From NCBI RefSeq assembly GCF_030450125.1, contig NZ_CP123923.1, positions 1,364,001 through 1,428,000 of the forward strand: a stretch of 64,000 nucleotides of DNA. The letters are read 5' to 3'. The notes under the pieces are model-generated. The model worked only from the letters and a program-made list of their open reading frames with translations, was not told the DNA's origin and ran no database searches. The stretch's first letter is position 1. Each line of letters opens with the position of its first letter. Origin of the DNA: Streptomyces sp. WP-1 (GTDB lineage Bacteria > Actinomycetota > Actinomycetes > Streptomycetales > Streptomycetaceae). A program made the position numbers and the translations under genes. Below are positions 52,057 to 60,985 of this stretch, one piece after another.

Positions 52057-52805
52057 GTCCGGTTGCTCCAGCGGAAGATCCGGGTGGCGATCAGGCCGAA
52101 GATCAGGGCGAAGACGACGAGTCCGACGCAGTCCAGGCCGATGTCCCCGAGGTCGCCGCGCCCGCCCATGGCGTCGGTGAGGCCGTCGTTGAGGTAGTGC
52201 AGCGGCAGCACCTTGGCGACCGTGCGCAGCCAGCCCGGCATCAGGTCGTCGGGGAAGAACGAGCCGGACAGGAAGGCCATCGGCACCATCACCAGGTTGG
52301 CGATGGCCGCGACCGACTCCGGGGTGTTCGCGAGGCTGCCGACGACCAGTCCCATGGCGAGGAACGCGGTGACGCCGAGCACCAGCAGCGGAACGCCCGC
52401 CCACCAGGGGCCGTTGAGTTTCAGCCCGAAGAACGGCAGCAGTGCCACGGCGGTGAACAGCACCGTCTGCGCGGCGGCGACACCGAGGGCCAGGGTCCAG
52501 CGGGAGGCGATCAGCGAGCGCAGCGGGGTCGGGGTGCGCCAGATGAGCCGCAGCAGGTCGTCACGGCGCCACTGCATCAGGGCGAACCCGACGGAGAACA
52601 CGCACGCGTTGCCGACGCCCCACGAGAGGACGCCGGGGGCGGTGTAGTTGATGGAGGCCATCCCGCCGTTGACGCGCTGGCCCTGGAAGATGAGGCCGAA
52701 GAGGACCAGGAAGGCGAGCGGGAAGAGGAAGGTGAAGAAGAGGGTCGTACGGTCGCGCACGCTCGCGATGTAACCGGCCCTGGTCAGTGCGGCGTAGGCG
52801 GTCAA
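52053..52805 (-). CDS. ABC-2 type transporter permease
   Basis: A 250-residue membrane protein of the ABC-2 family with six predicted helices. FFTFLFPLAFLVLFGLIF, VFSVGFALMQWRRDDLLRLI, TVLFTAVALLPFFGLKLNG, MGLVVGSLANTPESVAAIAN and VMVPMAFLSGSFFPDDLMPG, with LPLHYLNDGL at the cytoplasmic end, are characteristic. The start is TTG 52805, which overlaps the ATPase stop as TTGA. It should export the finished peptide together with the ATPase domain encoded just upstream, and may also give self-protection. Confidence 0.9.
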   Translation of the reverse strand: MTAYAALTRAGYIASVRDRTTLFFTFLFPLAFLVLFGLIFQGQRVNGGMASINYTAPGVLSWGVGNACVFSVGFALMQWRRDDLLRLIWRTPTPLRSLIASRWTLALGVAAAQTVLFTAVALLPFFGLKLNGPWWAGVPLLVLGVTAFLAMGLVVGSLANTPESVAAIANLVMVPMAFLSGSFFPDDLMPGWLRTVAKVLPLHYLNDGLTDAMGGRGDLGDIGLDCVGLVVFALIFGLIATRIFRWSNRT

Positions 52806-55192
52806 CTGCGGTGCTCCGTTCCATGGCCGGTGAGGCTGAGGTAGGCGTCTTCGAGGGTGGCGGTGCGCACGGTGACCGACTCGATGTCGACGAGGTCGCC
52901 CAGCGCGGTCAGGACGTGGTTGACGGCCGAGGTCTCCAGGACGAGTTCGTCGCCCTCGACGGTGGCCCGGTCCACGCCGGGCAAAGCGAGCGCCGCCTCG
53001 GGCGTCAACTCGGCCGCGGGCAGCAGCAGTCGGGCGGGGGCGGCCAGGGAGCGTATGAGGCCCCGGGGGGTGTCCAGGGCGATGATCCGGCCGCCGGCCA
53101 CGATCGCCACCCGGTCGCACAGCGCCTCGGCCTCGTCCAGGTGGTGGGTGGTGCACACGATGGTGCGGCCCTCGGAGCGCAACGACCGCAGCAGCGCCCA
53201 CAGTTCGCGCCGTGCCTCGGGGTCGAGGGCGGCGGTGGGCTCGTCCAGGAAGATCAGCTCCGGTTCGTGCAGCAGCGCGGTGGCGATGGCGAGGCGCTGC
53301 CGCTGGCCGCCGGAGAGATGGTCGACGCGCGCGTTCTCCTTCTCGGTGAGCCCGACCCGCTCAAGGGCGATACGCACCGCGTCCGGGTCCATGCCGTAGA
53401 GCGCGGCGACGGTGCGCAGGTGCTCGCCCGCGGTGAGCCGCGCGAAGAACGCGGACGCCTGGGTCTGGACGCCGATCCGGGCGAGCAGCGCGGTGTCCCG
53501 GGGCCAGGGGCTCTGGCCGAGGAGGCTGACGGTGCCGCCGTCCGCCTCGCGCATGCCCTCGACGATCTCCACCAGGGTGGTCTTGCCCGCGCCGTTGGGG
53601 CCGAGGATGCCGAAGAACTCACCGCGCCGCACGGTGAGGGAGACGCCGTCGAGCGCGGTGACCTCCCCGTACCGCTTGATCACGCCGTCGAGGACGACGA
53701 CCGGCTCGGTGGTGGCGGCGGGGCCGGGTGCGATCCCGGTCTGTGCGTGGGGTTCGTTCATCTCGCCTTTCCTTGCGGGGTCCAACAGGGCTCGGGCACC
53801 AGCGACTTGACCGGGTCCCGGAGACGTGGAGGTGGGGGCGGCGGACCGCGCGGGGCCCGGTGCCCGGCTCTCGCCAGGGCCCCGAGTGCGGCCTTCGGCA
53901 CGGCTTGCGTCAGGGTCTTCCGTACGGCTCTTCGTACGGCCTTCCGTACGGCTCTCGGTACGGTCTTCCGTACGGCGTCCGCGCAGCCGTCGGCCCACGT
54001 TGCCGAGCCCCCACAGCAGGAGGGCGGCGGCGAGCAGGGCGGTCGGCAGCCACCAGGCGAGGAGCGCCATGCTGTCCGGCAGCAGATGGCGCAGGACCAG
54101 CCCGGCGAGGGCGAGCAGCGCGGCCGTCTGGGCGGCGGTGAGCAGGGCGAAGCCGCCGTACAGCAGGCGCAGCCGGGGCGGGTAGGCGCCCAGGCCGGGG
54201 CCGCGGCGCAGCAGGGCGCGGGCGGCGAGGGCGGTGAAGGCGCGGCTGCCCTCGGCGAGCCCGGAGACGCCGAGGGCGTGACCGAGGGCGCGGTAGCCGT
54301 CGAGCGGTGCCAGCGGCAGCAGGTTCGCGAGGCCGGTGACGACGCCGAGCAGCAGCAGCGCCCCGAACGCGGGCCGGGCCTGGGCATCGGCCGGGAGCAG
54401 CAGCCACGCGACGTGGAACGGCACCAGGAACAGGAGGTTGGCGAGGACGCCGGCGCAGGCGGTGGCGACCTTGCGGGCCCGGCTGCCGAGGAACTGGACG
54501 TCGTCCACCTGGCAGTAGAGGTAGGTGGCGCCGAGGATCCAGCGCAGCCCGATCTCGCTGACATGGCCGCCCCAGGTGCGCGCGAACAGGCCGTGGGCGA
54601 GTTCGTGCAGGGCGAGGCTGCACCACAGGACGCAGCCGACGGCGAACAGCAGCACGGGCTGTTCGGCGGTGTGCACCGTCTGCCGCCACAGGGTCCCGGC
54701 GCTGAGGGCGACGGCGGCGAGCACGCCGACGGCCAGGGCGGTGAGCACGGCCAGCAGGGCGGGCCTGCGGTCCAGGGCGGTGAGCCGGTGCAGGCGGTCC
54801 ATGAGGGCGGGCGCGTCGGCGACCATCCGGGTGTGCCCGGAGAGGAAGCCGCTCGGCCGCTCGGCGGGGGTGGGGACCGGGGCGGACGCGATGGGCGCGG
54901 GACCGCCGTCGAGGAGGCCCCGGGCACCCAGCAGCCGCAGCATCTGCCCCCACTGGGCCTCGCCGAGCCGGGTGCCGAACACGCCCGAGTAGGCCTGCCC
55001 GATCTCCTCCAGGGACCGGGTGCCGTCGAGGCGGGTGATGATGAAGTGCTCCTTGGCGCCGACCTCCAGGCGCCGTCCGGTGCGCGGGTCCTTCAGCAGA
55101 TGGATGCGGGCCGGGCCGCGCAGCAGGCTGGGGCCGAGGACGATGTCGGGGCGCACGCGCGGCCGGGCGGCCAGGAAGGCGTCGGTGGTCAT
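52802..55192 (-). CDS. PqqD-like / M50 peptidase-like / ABC ATPase fusion protein
   Basis: One uninterrupted 796-residue frame from ATG 55192. Residues 15-95 (IHLLKDPRTGRRLEVGAKEH, FIITRLDG.RSLEEIG) look like a PqqD-type peptide-recognition module. Residues about 150-400 form a multi-helix M50-type zinc protease with HELAH at 196-200 and LLPLAPLDGYRALGH. A linker with five RT.. tetrapeptides (about 406-425) leads to an ABC ATPase: Walker A GPNGAGKTT, signature LSGGQRQRLA, Walker B LIFLDEPTAALDP. An internal ATG at 53761 (codon 478) is preceded by AAGGAAAGGCGAG and could yield the ATPase alone. The protease could remove the leader during export. Start overlaps the upstream stop (ATGA). Confidence 0.85.
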   Translation of the reverse strand: MTTDAFLAARPRVRPDIVLGPSLLRGPARIHLLKDPRTGRRLEVGAKEHFIITRLDGTRSLEEIGQAYSGVFGTRLGEAQWGQMLRLLGARGLLDGGPAPIASAPVPTPAERPSGFLSGHTRMVADAPALMDRLHRLTALDRRPALLAVLTALAVGVLAAVALSAGTLWRQTVHTAEQPVLLFAVGCVLWCSLALHELAHGLFARTWGGHVSEIGLRWILGATYLYCQVDDVQFLGSRARKVATACAGVLANLLFLVPFHVAWLLLPADAQARPAFGALLLLGVVTGLANLLPLAPLDGYRALGHALGVSGLAEGSRAFTALAARALLRRGPGLGAYPPRLRLLYGGFALLTAAQTAALLALAGLVLRHLLPDSMALLAWWLPTALLAAALLLWGLGNVGRRLRGRRTEDRTESRTEGRTKSRTEDPDASRAEGRTRGPGESRAPGPARSAAPTSTSPGPGQVAGARALLDPARKGEMNEPHAQTGIAPGPAATTEPVVVLDGVIKRYGEVTALDGVSLTVRRGEFFGILGPNGAGKTTLVEIVEGMREADGGTVSLLGQSPWPRDTALLARIGVQTQASAFFARLTAGEHLRTVAALYGMDPDAVRIALERVGLTEKENARVDHLSGGQRQRLAIATALLHEPELIFLDEPTAALDPEARRELWALLRSLRSEGRTIVCTTHHLDEAEALCDRVAIVAGGRIIALDTPRGLIRSLAAPARLLLPAAELTPEAALALPGVDRATVEGDELVLETSAVNHVLTALGDLVDIESVTVRTATLEDAYLSLTGHGTEHRS
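53917..53976. repeat. five 12-base tandem repeats in the fusion linker
   Basis: Five consecutive 12-base units, consensus CTTCCGTACGGC, encode on the minus strand the tetrapeptides RTED, RTES, RTEG, RTKS and RTED between the protease and ATPase parts. Copy number is a multiple of three bases, so expansion or contraction keeps the frame. The repeat may vary between strains and may explain how the two genes became joined. Confidence 0.85.
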
Positions 55193-56259
55193 CTGCTGTC
55201 CTCCGGGGCGCCGTCGCGCAGGGCGCGGGCGAGGACGTAGGAGAGGAACGCCTCGTCCCGGACGGTGATACCCAGCCGGTTGTTGGTCATGTGCGTATAC
55301 GGCGACAGAAGCATCGGCAGGGCGTGCGCCGGGTCGGTGGCGTGGATGTCGCGGGTGCCGTCGAAGGAGCGGAAGACCAGGTCGCCCTGTTCCGCCGACT
55401 TCGCGGCCCGGTCGCGGAGTTCGGCGCAGTGTGCGGCCCAGCCGCGCAGGAAGGCGGGGAGCCGTTCGAGTTCGCCGCACACCACCGCCGCGCGGATGTG
55501 CCGGAAGCGTTCGGGCAGCCGGTCGCCCATGGCGGTGTACGCCCGCTCATAGCCCTTGTCGGCGGTGTAGTTGGTGGTGCTGAACGCGTTGTTCCAGAAG
55601 CCGTGGTAGCGGTCGAGGAAGGTCAGCAGGGCCTCGTCGGCGGCGAGGAAGGTACCGGAGATGACCATCATCAGCTGGGCGGAGAGGCCGAGGAGCACCG
55701 TGCGCAGATGGAGGTTCATGGTGCGCGTGGCCTCGATGACGAGGTCGCTGGAGTGCTGGAAGTGCCATTCGGCGAGCGCGATCCCGGCGGGGCCGCCGTA
55801 CTTGCCGTACTCGGGTTCGTAAGGGCGGTCCTCGAAGCTGTTGTTGGGGCGCAGCTTCATCCGTCCGTCGGGGCCGAGGAATCGGGCACGTTCCTCCTGA
55901 CTGTATTCCAGGGTGAACAGGGTCTCGTACAGCTCGGCGAAGAAGCCCGCCTTGACCTCGTAGAGCGCGGGGCGTTCGCGCAGGAACGCGTCGAGGGCGG
56001 CGTGGGCGCGCTCCCGGACGGTGCCGGTGTCGGCGGCGCGGGCCGGCTTCAGGCGCAGCCGCAGATGGGGGCCCTCCAGCCAGTAGTTGATGAAGAAATA
56101 CCCGGTGATCAGGCCCTCTTCGGTGAGCCGGTCCACCAGGGGCTTGACGCACTGGAGGAGCAGCGGGCGGGGGCTGGCCGCGTAGAAGACGTGCACCGCG
56201 AGCCAGCTGCCGGGGGTGTCCTCGGTGGTGGTGTCCACGGCGGGGGTGGGTGCGGTCAT
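55189..56259 (-). CDS. thiopeptide-type dehydratase eliminase (SpaB_C domain)
   Basis: A 356-residue protein with the SpaB C-terminal fold, which eliminates glutamate from glutamylated Ser/Thr to give dehydroamino acids. WLAVHVFYAASPRPLLLQCV opens it, FFINYWLEGPHLRLRLKP carries the Arg pair that binds glutamate, and YEPEYGKYGGPAGIALAEWH has Lys where Arg is usual in RYGG. SPYTHMTNNRLGI near the end matches the catalytic HMxxNRL. It is the only such domain in the window, so it is most simply the eliminase partner of the LanB protein rather than a pyridine synthase. Start and stop overlap both neighbours by four bases. Confidence 0.9.
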   Translation of the reverse strand: MTAPTPAVDTTTEDTPGSWLAVHVFYAASPRPLLLQCVKPLVDRLTEEGLITGYFFINYWLEGPHLRLRLKPARAADTGTVRERAHAALDAFLRERPALYEVKAGFFAELYETLFTLEYSQEERARFLGPDGRMKLRPNNSFEDRPYEPEYGKYGGPAGIALAEWHFQHSSDLVIEATRTMNLHLRTVLLGLSAQLMMVISGTFLAADEALLTFLDRYHGFWNNAFSTTNYTADKGYERAYTAMGDRLPERFRHIRAAVVCGELERLPAFLRGWAAHCAELRDRAAKSAEQGDLVFRSFDGTRDIHATDPAHALPMLLSPYTHMTNNRLGITVRDEAFLSYVLARALRDGAPEDSR

Positions 56260-59216
56260 CGGGTTTCGTCCTTTTGGGGCGGGCCGGCCGGGGCGGGCAG
56301 CATCTCTACGGCGAGTTCGGCGACATGACGGCCACGGGGCGAGGTGACGTGCAGCTCGTCCTCGCCGGGAAGCATCTCCTCGAAGACGGTCCGGGCGCGT
56401 TTTCCGGCGAGGAGTCCTTCGAGTCCGGTGAGGGAGAGCGGGCTGGCGAAGTCGACGTACTGGGGCTTGGCGCCGCCGAACCAGCCGCCGGTCCCGGCGC
56501 CGTCGCGTTCCTCGTGCACGGTGGCGAACGCCCGCTCGGGCAGGCCGTGTTCGACGCGCCAGCGGTGCCAGCCGAGGTACCAGTCGGCGTCGGTGACGCC
56601 CGGGGCGCGCAGCGGGAGGTGTCCGTCGGCGACGGTCCAGGAGCGGCGCTGGAGGACGAGCGAGTGGTGGCGGACGCGGGGGCGGCGGGTGACTCCGGCG
56701 CGCTCGGGTCCCGTGGGCACACCGCGCCAGACGTCCGGCTTGGGGCGGGCGGTCGGGGAGAACAGCAGCAGGGTGCGGGGGATCTCGGGCAGCACCATGG
56801 GCACCAGGTAGCCGAGGTAGAGGGGGACGACCTCGCGGCCCAGCCGGCGTGAGCGCAGCAGCAGCCGGTCGGTGGTCTCGTCGTGCACGGCGTACAGGTC
56901 GTCCAGGTGCAGGCGGGCCTCCTCGGGTGCCGAGCTGGTCTCGCCGGGGCAGACGATCTCGTGGTCGGTCAGCCGGCCGTGCAGATTCAGGTTGGTGGTC
57001 GCGGAACCGGCGGTGACCTCCGCGAACACGGCCCCGGGCGGCAGCAGTTCACGCAGCTCGGCGCGGATCGCGGTGGTCGGTCCGGGGCCTTCGGGGCCGT
57101 CGAAGCAGTGGGTGAAGCGGGTGAAGGGGAAGCAGAGGCCGCCGAAGGAGTCGTTGAGGACGACCAGGGGGTCGCCGTCGCGGCGGGCCAGCTGGAGGAA
57201 GTGGCTGTACGGCTGGAACGCCGGGGCGGCGCCGCCGAGGGCCCCGGCGACCTCGTCGGTGAGGGCGTCGTCCAGTACGAACTCCTGTGCGTCCGGCGGG
57301 AGTTCCGCCCAGCGTTCACGCATCCGGGCGGTGAAGGTGGCGCGGGCGCGGTCCAGCGCGGTGATCTCGGGCAGGCCGAGCCAGTTCTCCTCCGGGGCGT
57401 GGCTGCCGTCCGGCAGGAAGTCGTCCTTGGCGGAGGTGAACTGGAGGTACTGCCGGAAGATGTCCTCGTGGAAGTCGTGCACCAGGCGCAGCAGATCCTC
57501 GCAGCGTCCGCCGCGGCCGAAGCGGGCGAGGAAGAAGCCCTTGAGGGTGAGGCGCTGGGGCAGCGCCACGTCGAAGGCGGGCAGCAGCCGTCCGAGCGAA
57601 CGCAGCGGGCCCTCGGCGAGCCGCGTCCACTCGGCGAGGTCGGCGGTGGTGGTACCGGCCGAGACGTCCTCGTAGACGAGGGTCTGCGGGAGGGACAGGC
57701 GTTCGGCGCCCAATTCGGCCTGGAAAGAGTGGAGTTCGGACCGGAGCGCGTCGAGCAGGGCACGGCGGGCGGGTACGTCCGCCGCCGGGAAGCGGGCCAG
57801 GAGGTCGGCGGGGCCGTCCAGGCGGGCGGCGAGCGCCTCGGCCCACGGCCGGTCCAGGGCCCGCAGCGACCGCTGGAAGGCGCGCACCGGGTCGCCGCTG
57901 TGCACACCGGTGGCGAGGCTCGAAAGTTGCAGCATGCCGAGGTCGCGCAGCGCGGCGAGATAGCGCTCGGCCTCCTCGGCGCCGGCACCGGTGGTGGTGG
58001 CCAGCCAGAGCGCCAACTCACCGTGTCTCATCGGCCCTTCGTGGTCGCGCAGCAGGGCCAGCATGCCGTCGAGGGTGCCCTGGCGGCGCAGGAAGAACAG
58101 CCGGTCCTGGGCGGCGTCGAAGCTGACGGCGGCGCTGTCGTCGCCCGCCGTGACGGCCCGCTGGACATAGCGGACGCGGTCCTCGTCCAGCTTCCAGCCG
58201 GAGGCCAGGGCGATAGGGAGATCGGCGCGGCGCGCGGGGTCGGCGGCGACGAGTTCGGCGAGGCGGGCGAGCGCGACGACGTTCAGCCGGGGGTGGCCCG
58301 TCCAGTCGTCGCCGACCCGCGTGAGCGCCGTACCGTCCCCCTCGTCCCCGAACCGGCCGACGGCGACGCCCGTGAGCGTGCTGAACGGGCTGGTCTTGCA
58401 GGCGGTGCGGTACACGTACGACAGCAGGGAGCGTTCCATCTTGCGGGCGCGCTTGCCCGGTACCGGCGCCGGGTCGGCGGCGAACGCGTCCAGCCGTTCC
58501 TCCAGCGTGGGCGAGGCCAGCAGCAGGCCGCGGCGCAGCCGGTCGTCCAGGGCCAGTTCGCGCAGTGCGGCGCGGGTGCGGCCGAACCCGGCGGCGAGCA
58601 CGGCCTCGCCCTCGGCCCGCAGCTCCTCCCAGCGGACCCGGGCCGCCAGCCACTCGGCGAGATCGGCACCGGCGGCCCCGCCGAGGCTCTCGGCGAGCGC
58701 GCGGGCCGCCGAAAGGTCTCCGGGCAGACGGTTGTTGAACACCTGGCGGCGCAGCGCGAGCAGCCGGCGGCGCAGCACCGCGTCATCGGTGCCGCCGACC
58801 GCCTCGGAGAGCGGATCGCTGAGCCGGGCGCCGAGCGCGGCGAGCCGGTCCTGCTCGGCGGCGGTCCGCGCGGCCCAGTCGGCGGCCTCTGGGGCGCGCA
58901 GGGCGGCGGCGGTCTCCACCGGGAGGCCGGAGACGCGCAGCATGAAGCGGTGGCGCAGGGTCGGGGTCGCGGGTCCGGCGGGGGTGTTCTCCGCGGACGT
59001 GGCCGACTCGACCGACGGGGCCGACTCGACCGACGAAGCCGCCGACGCCGATGCCGATGCGGCCGGGGTGCCGGAAGGCGAGACCGAGGTGTCCGGACCC
59101 GGGCCGTCCTCCGCGGGGACGTCCTCGGCCGGGATGGTGGCGGTCGGGCTCACGCCCTCCCCCTTTCCTGTGGGGTGTGCGGCCGCCTCGGGGGCGGAGC
59201 GGGGTCCTCGGGTCAT
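56256..59216 (-). CDS. LanB-type lantibiotic/thiopeptide dehydratase (glutamylation domain)
   Basis: A 986-residue class I dehydratase N-terminal protein. It uses glutamyl-tRNA to glutamylate Ser and Thr of the precursor. The first 85 residues are a disordered Ser/Ala/Pro stretch (SASASAASSVESAPSVESAT). The recognisable core begins at FMLRVSGLPVETAAAL, then KMERSLLSYVYRTACKTSPF and STLTGVAVGRFG. The C-terminal region includes WRVEHGLPERAFATVHEERD and ends LAVEMLPAPAG. ATG 59216 overlaps the SagB stop, which supports this start despite the disordered leader. It works with the eliminase encoded immediately downstream. Confidence 0.92.
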   Translation of the reverse strand: MTRGPRSAPEAAAHPTGKGEGVSPTATIPAEDVPAEDGPGPDTSVSPSGTPAASASASAASSVESAPSVESATSAENTPAGPATPTLRHRFMLRVSGLPVETAAALRAPEAADWAARTAAEQDRLAALGARLSDPLSEAVGGTDDAVLRRRLLALRRQVFNNRLPGDLSAARALAESLGGAAGADLAEWLAARVRWEELRAEGEAVLAAGFGRTRAALRELALDDRLRRGLLLASPTLEERLDAFAADPAPVPGKRARKMERSLLSYVYRTACKTSPFSTLTGVAVGRFGDEGDGTALTRVGDDWTGHPRLNVVALARLAELVAADPARRADLPIALASGWKLDEDRVRYVQRAVTAGDDSAAVSFDAAQDRLFFLRRQGTLDGMLALLRDHEGPMRHGELALWLATTTGAGAEEAERYLAALRDLGMLQLSSLATGVHSGDPVRAFQRSLRALDRPWAEALAARLDGPADLLARFPAADVPARRALLDALRSELHSFQAELGAERLSLPQTLVYEDVSAGTTTADLAEWTRLAEGPLRSLGRLLPAFDVALPQRLTLKGFFLARFGRGGRCEDLLRLVHDFHEDIFRQYLQFTSAKDDFLPDGSHAPEENWLGLPEITALDRARATFTARMRERWAELPPDAQEFVLDDALTDEVAGALGGAAPAFQPYSHFLQLARRDGDPLVVLNDSFGGLCFPFTRFTHCFDGPEGPGPTTAIRAELRELLPPGAVFAEVTAGSATTNLNLHGRLTDHEIVCPGETSSAPEEARLHLDDLYAVHDETTDRLLLRSRRLGREVVPLYLGYLVPMVLPEIPRTLLLFSPTARPKPDVWRGVPTGPERAGVTRRPRVRHHSLVLQRRSWTVADGHLPLRAPGVTDADWYLGWHRWRVEHGLPERAFATVHEERDGAGTGGWFGGAKPQYVDFASPLSLTGLEGLLAGKRARTVFEEMLPGEDELHVTSPRGRHVAELAVEMLPAPAGPPQKDETR

Positions 59217-60889
59217 GGGGCCACGATGTCGAAGCGGTAACCGGCCGGGCGGGGCGCCTCGTTGCCGATCATCATCACGAGCAGCGGGATCTCGCCCCGT
59301 GCGGCGAGGCCGAGTTCCTCCGCGAAGGACACGCAGTCGAAGCCGAGCGCGACACCGCAGCCCATGCCCGCGGCCGAGGAGGCGGTGTACACGGCCTGCG
59401 CGGTGGCGCCGATGACGGCGTTGACCAGCCTGAGACCCCGGTCGCCGACCGTGTCGAGGACGGCGTGGGTACGGGCCGCGGGCACCAGGACGGCGGCGGC
59501 CTGCTCCAGGTTGTAGTTGGCGAGGAAGTAGTTCTCCTGGAGGAAGCCGCCGAAGTCACCGGACTTCATCAGAACCAACTCGCCCGACGTCCAGTCGTGT
59601 TCGTAGACGCCGGGCGCGATGCCCCGGACGTGGTTGACGAAGACGTACTGCCGGGTCAGGGGCGCCGCGCCGGGTGTCTCCGTGTCGGTGTCCAGGGTGC
59701 CGGCGGCGACGGCCGCGGCCAGCGCGGCGGAGAGCCGGGCCGGGTCGAGCGGGGCGGCGGCGCTGAACCGGCCGAAGCTGCTGCGGCGTTCACGCAGTGC
59801 CCGGCGTACGGTCGCATCGAGCGCGGGCGGCGCGGGCAGCGCGACGCGCTCACCGGGGCCGGGCGGAGTGACCAGCGCGGAGTCCAGCGCACCGGGTGCC
59901 GGGCGGTCGGCGGCGCCTTCCAGGGTGGCCGTGTGGATCGCGCGCACGGTCGGGAAGGTCAGGACGCGGCGGGACCGCTCGTCGGGGACACGGCGGACAC
60001 GGGCGGCGGGGGTCGGCGGGGCGAGCGTCGGCGGGGCGGGGGTCGGCGGGGCGGCCTCCTTCCCCGCAGCCCTCTTCCCCGCAGCATCTCTCCCCGTGCC
60101 CTCCTCCCCCGCGCTCTCCTCCTCGGCCTTCTCCCATTTCAGCGGCACCACCGCGAACACCCCGTCCTCCTCGGGGTCGAGCCCGAGCACCCGGCCGAGG
60201 CGAGGCTCGTCGAACCACAGCGCGCCGCCGATGTGCAGCCCGTGCGCCCGGGCCCACATGCGCCAGGTCTGGAGCAGGGCGCCGATGTCCATCGTGACGA
60301 CGTGGTAGGAGAAGCTGTTGTACTTGAAGGCGTTCTGCCAGAACGTCACGCCCAGCACCAGGAACTGGTCGGTCCCCGCGGCCTCTTCGAGATCACCGAG
60401 GGCGGCCCGCACCTCGCCGGTGACATCGCCGGACAGGATCCTGGCGAAGGCGTTGCGCGGGGTGTCGTAGTAGTGGACGCCGGGGGTGAGGGGACCGCTC
60501 GCGCCGCTGATCCAGTGGATGCCGATGGGGTAGAGGCCGCCGCCGGAGGAGGTGCCGCGCGACCAGTTGGCGTGGGTGTGGAACGGCAGGGAGCCGAGGT
60601 CGCTGTTGGCCTGGACGGCGAGGCGGCGGCCGGTCAGCCCGTAGGAGTCGCGGAGCATCGCGCCGAGCAGCGGCAGGGTGAACGCGCCGGTGCCACGGGG
60701 ACCGAACAGGCCCCGGCCGAGCGTGGCGTCGTCCGCGCAGCCGCCGTCGGGCAGCGGCAGGACGGGGGCGCCGGGGAAGAACTTGCCCTTGCGGGGGCGG
60801 TCGGCCCAGTCGGGCACGAAGTCGGCGGGTTCCATGGGGATCCTGCCCCGCCGCATCACCGCGGTCGCGTACTCATGGGCGTATCCCAT
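59213..60889 (-). CDS. SagB-type flavin-dependent azoline dehydrogenase
   Basis: A 558-residue tandem nitroreductase-fold protein. The first half includes FHTHANWSRGTSSGGGLYPI, typical of SagB, and FKYNSFSYHVVTMDIGALLQ. An Ala/Pro/Glu-rich linker (about residues 255-300) is followed by a second nitroreductase half with LRERRSSFGRFS and VFVNHVRGIAPGVYEHDW, then GMGCGVALGFDCVSFAEELG. It uses FMN to oxidise azolines to azoles. ATG 60889 is preferred over GTG 60895 because AAAGGGAAG then stands at the proper distance. Four-base overlap with the dehydratase gene. Confidence 0.92.
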   Translation of the reverse strand: MGYAHEYATAVMRRGRIPMEPADFVPDWADRPRKGKFFPGAPVLPLPDGGCADDATLGRGLFGPRGTGAFTLPLLGAMLRDSYGLTGRRLAVQANSDLGSLPFHTHANWSRGTSSGGGLYPIGIHWISGASGPLTPGVHYYDTPRNAFARILSGDVTGEVRAALGDLEEAAGTDQFLVLGVTFWQNAFKYNSFSYHVVTMDIGALLQTWRMWARAHGLHIGGALWFDEPRLGRVLGLDPEEDGVFAVVPLKWEKAEEESAGEEGTGRDAAGKRAAGKEAAPPTPAPPTLAPPTPAARVRRVPDERSRRVLTFPTVRAIHTATLEGAADRPAPGALDSALVTPPGPGERVALPAPPALDATVRRALRERRSSFGRFSAAAPLDPARLSAALAAAVAAGTLDTDTETPGAAPLTRQYVFVNHVRGIAPGVYEHDWTSGELVLMKSGDFGGFLQENYFLANYNLEQAAAVLVPAARTHAVLDTVGDRGLRLVNAVIGATAQAVYTASSAAGMGCGVALGFDCVSFAEELGLAARGEIPLLVMMIGNEAPRPAGYRFDIVAP

Positions 60890-60985
60890 GGTCACTTCCC
60901 TTTCTGCTGTCTGTGGTCGGGGTCGGCCGCCCGAGCCGTGCGCGGGGCACCGGGAGACGGGGCGATGAAGGCGAGGGGGGCCGGG

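Noticed and set aside
51166..52197. 343-residue plus-strand frame opposite the YcaO gene
   Set aside because: Gly/Arg-rich shadow of the YcaO coding strand with no domain.
55193..55480. N-terminal extension of the M50/ABC fusion to position 55480
   Set aside because: It is antisense-like sequence inside the eliminase gene; the ATG at 55192 overlaps that gene's stop as in the rest of the operon.
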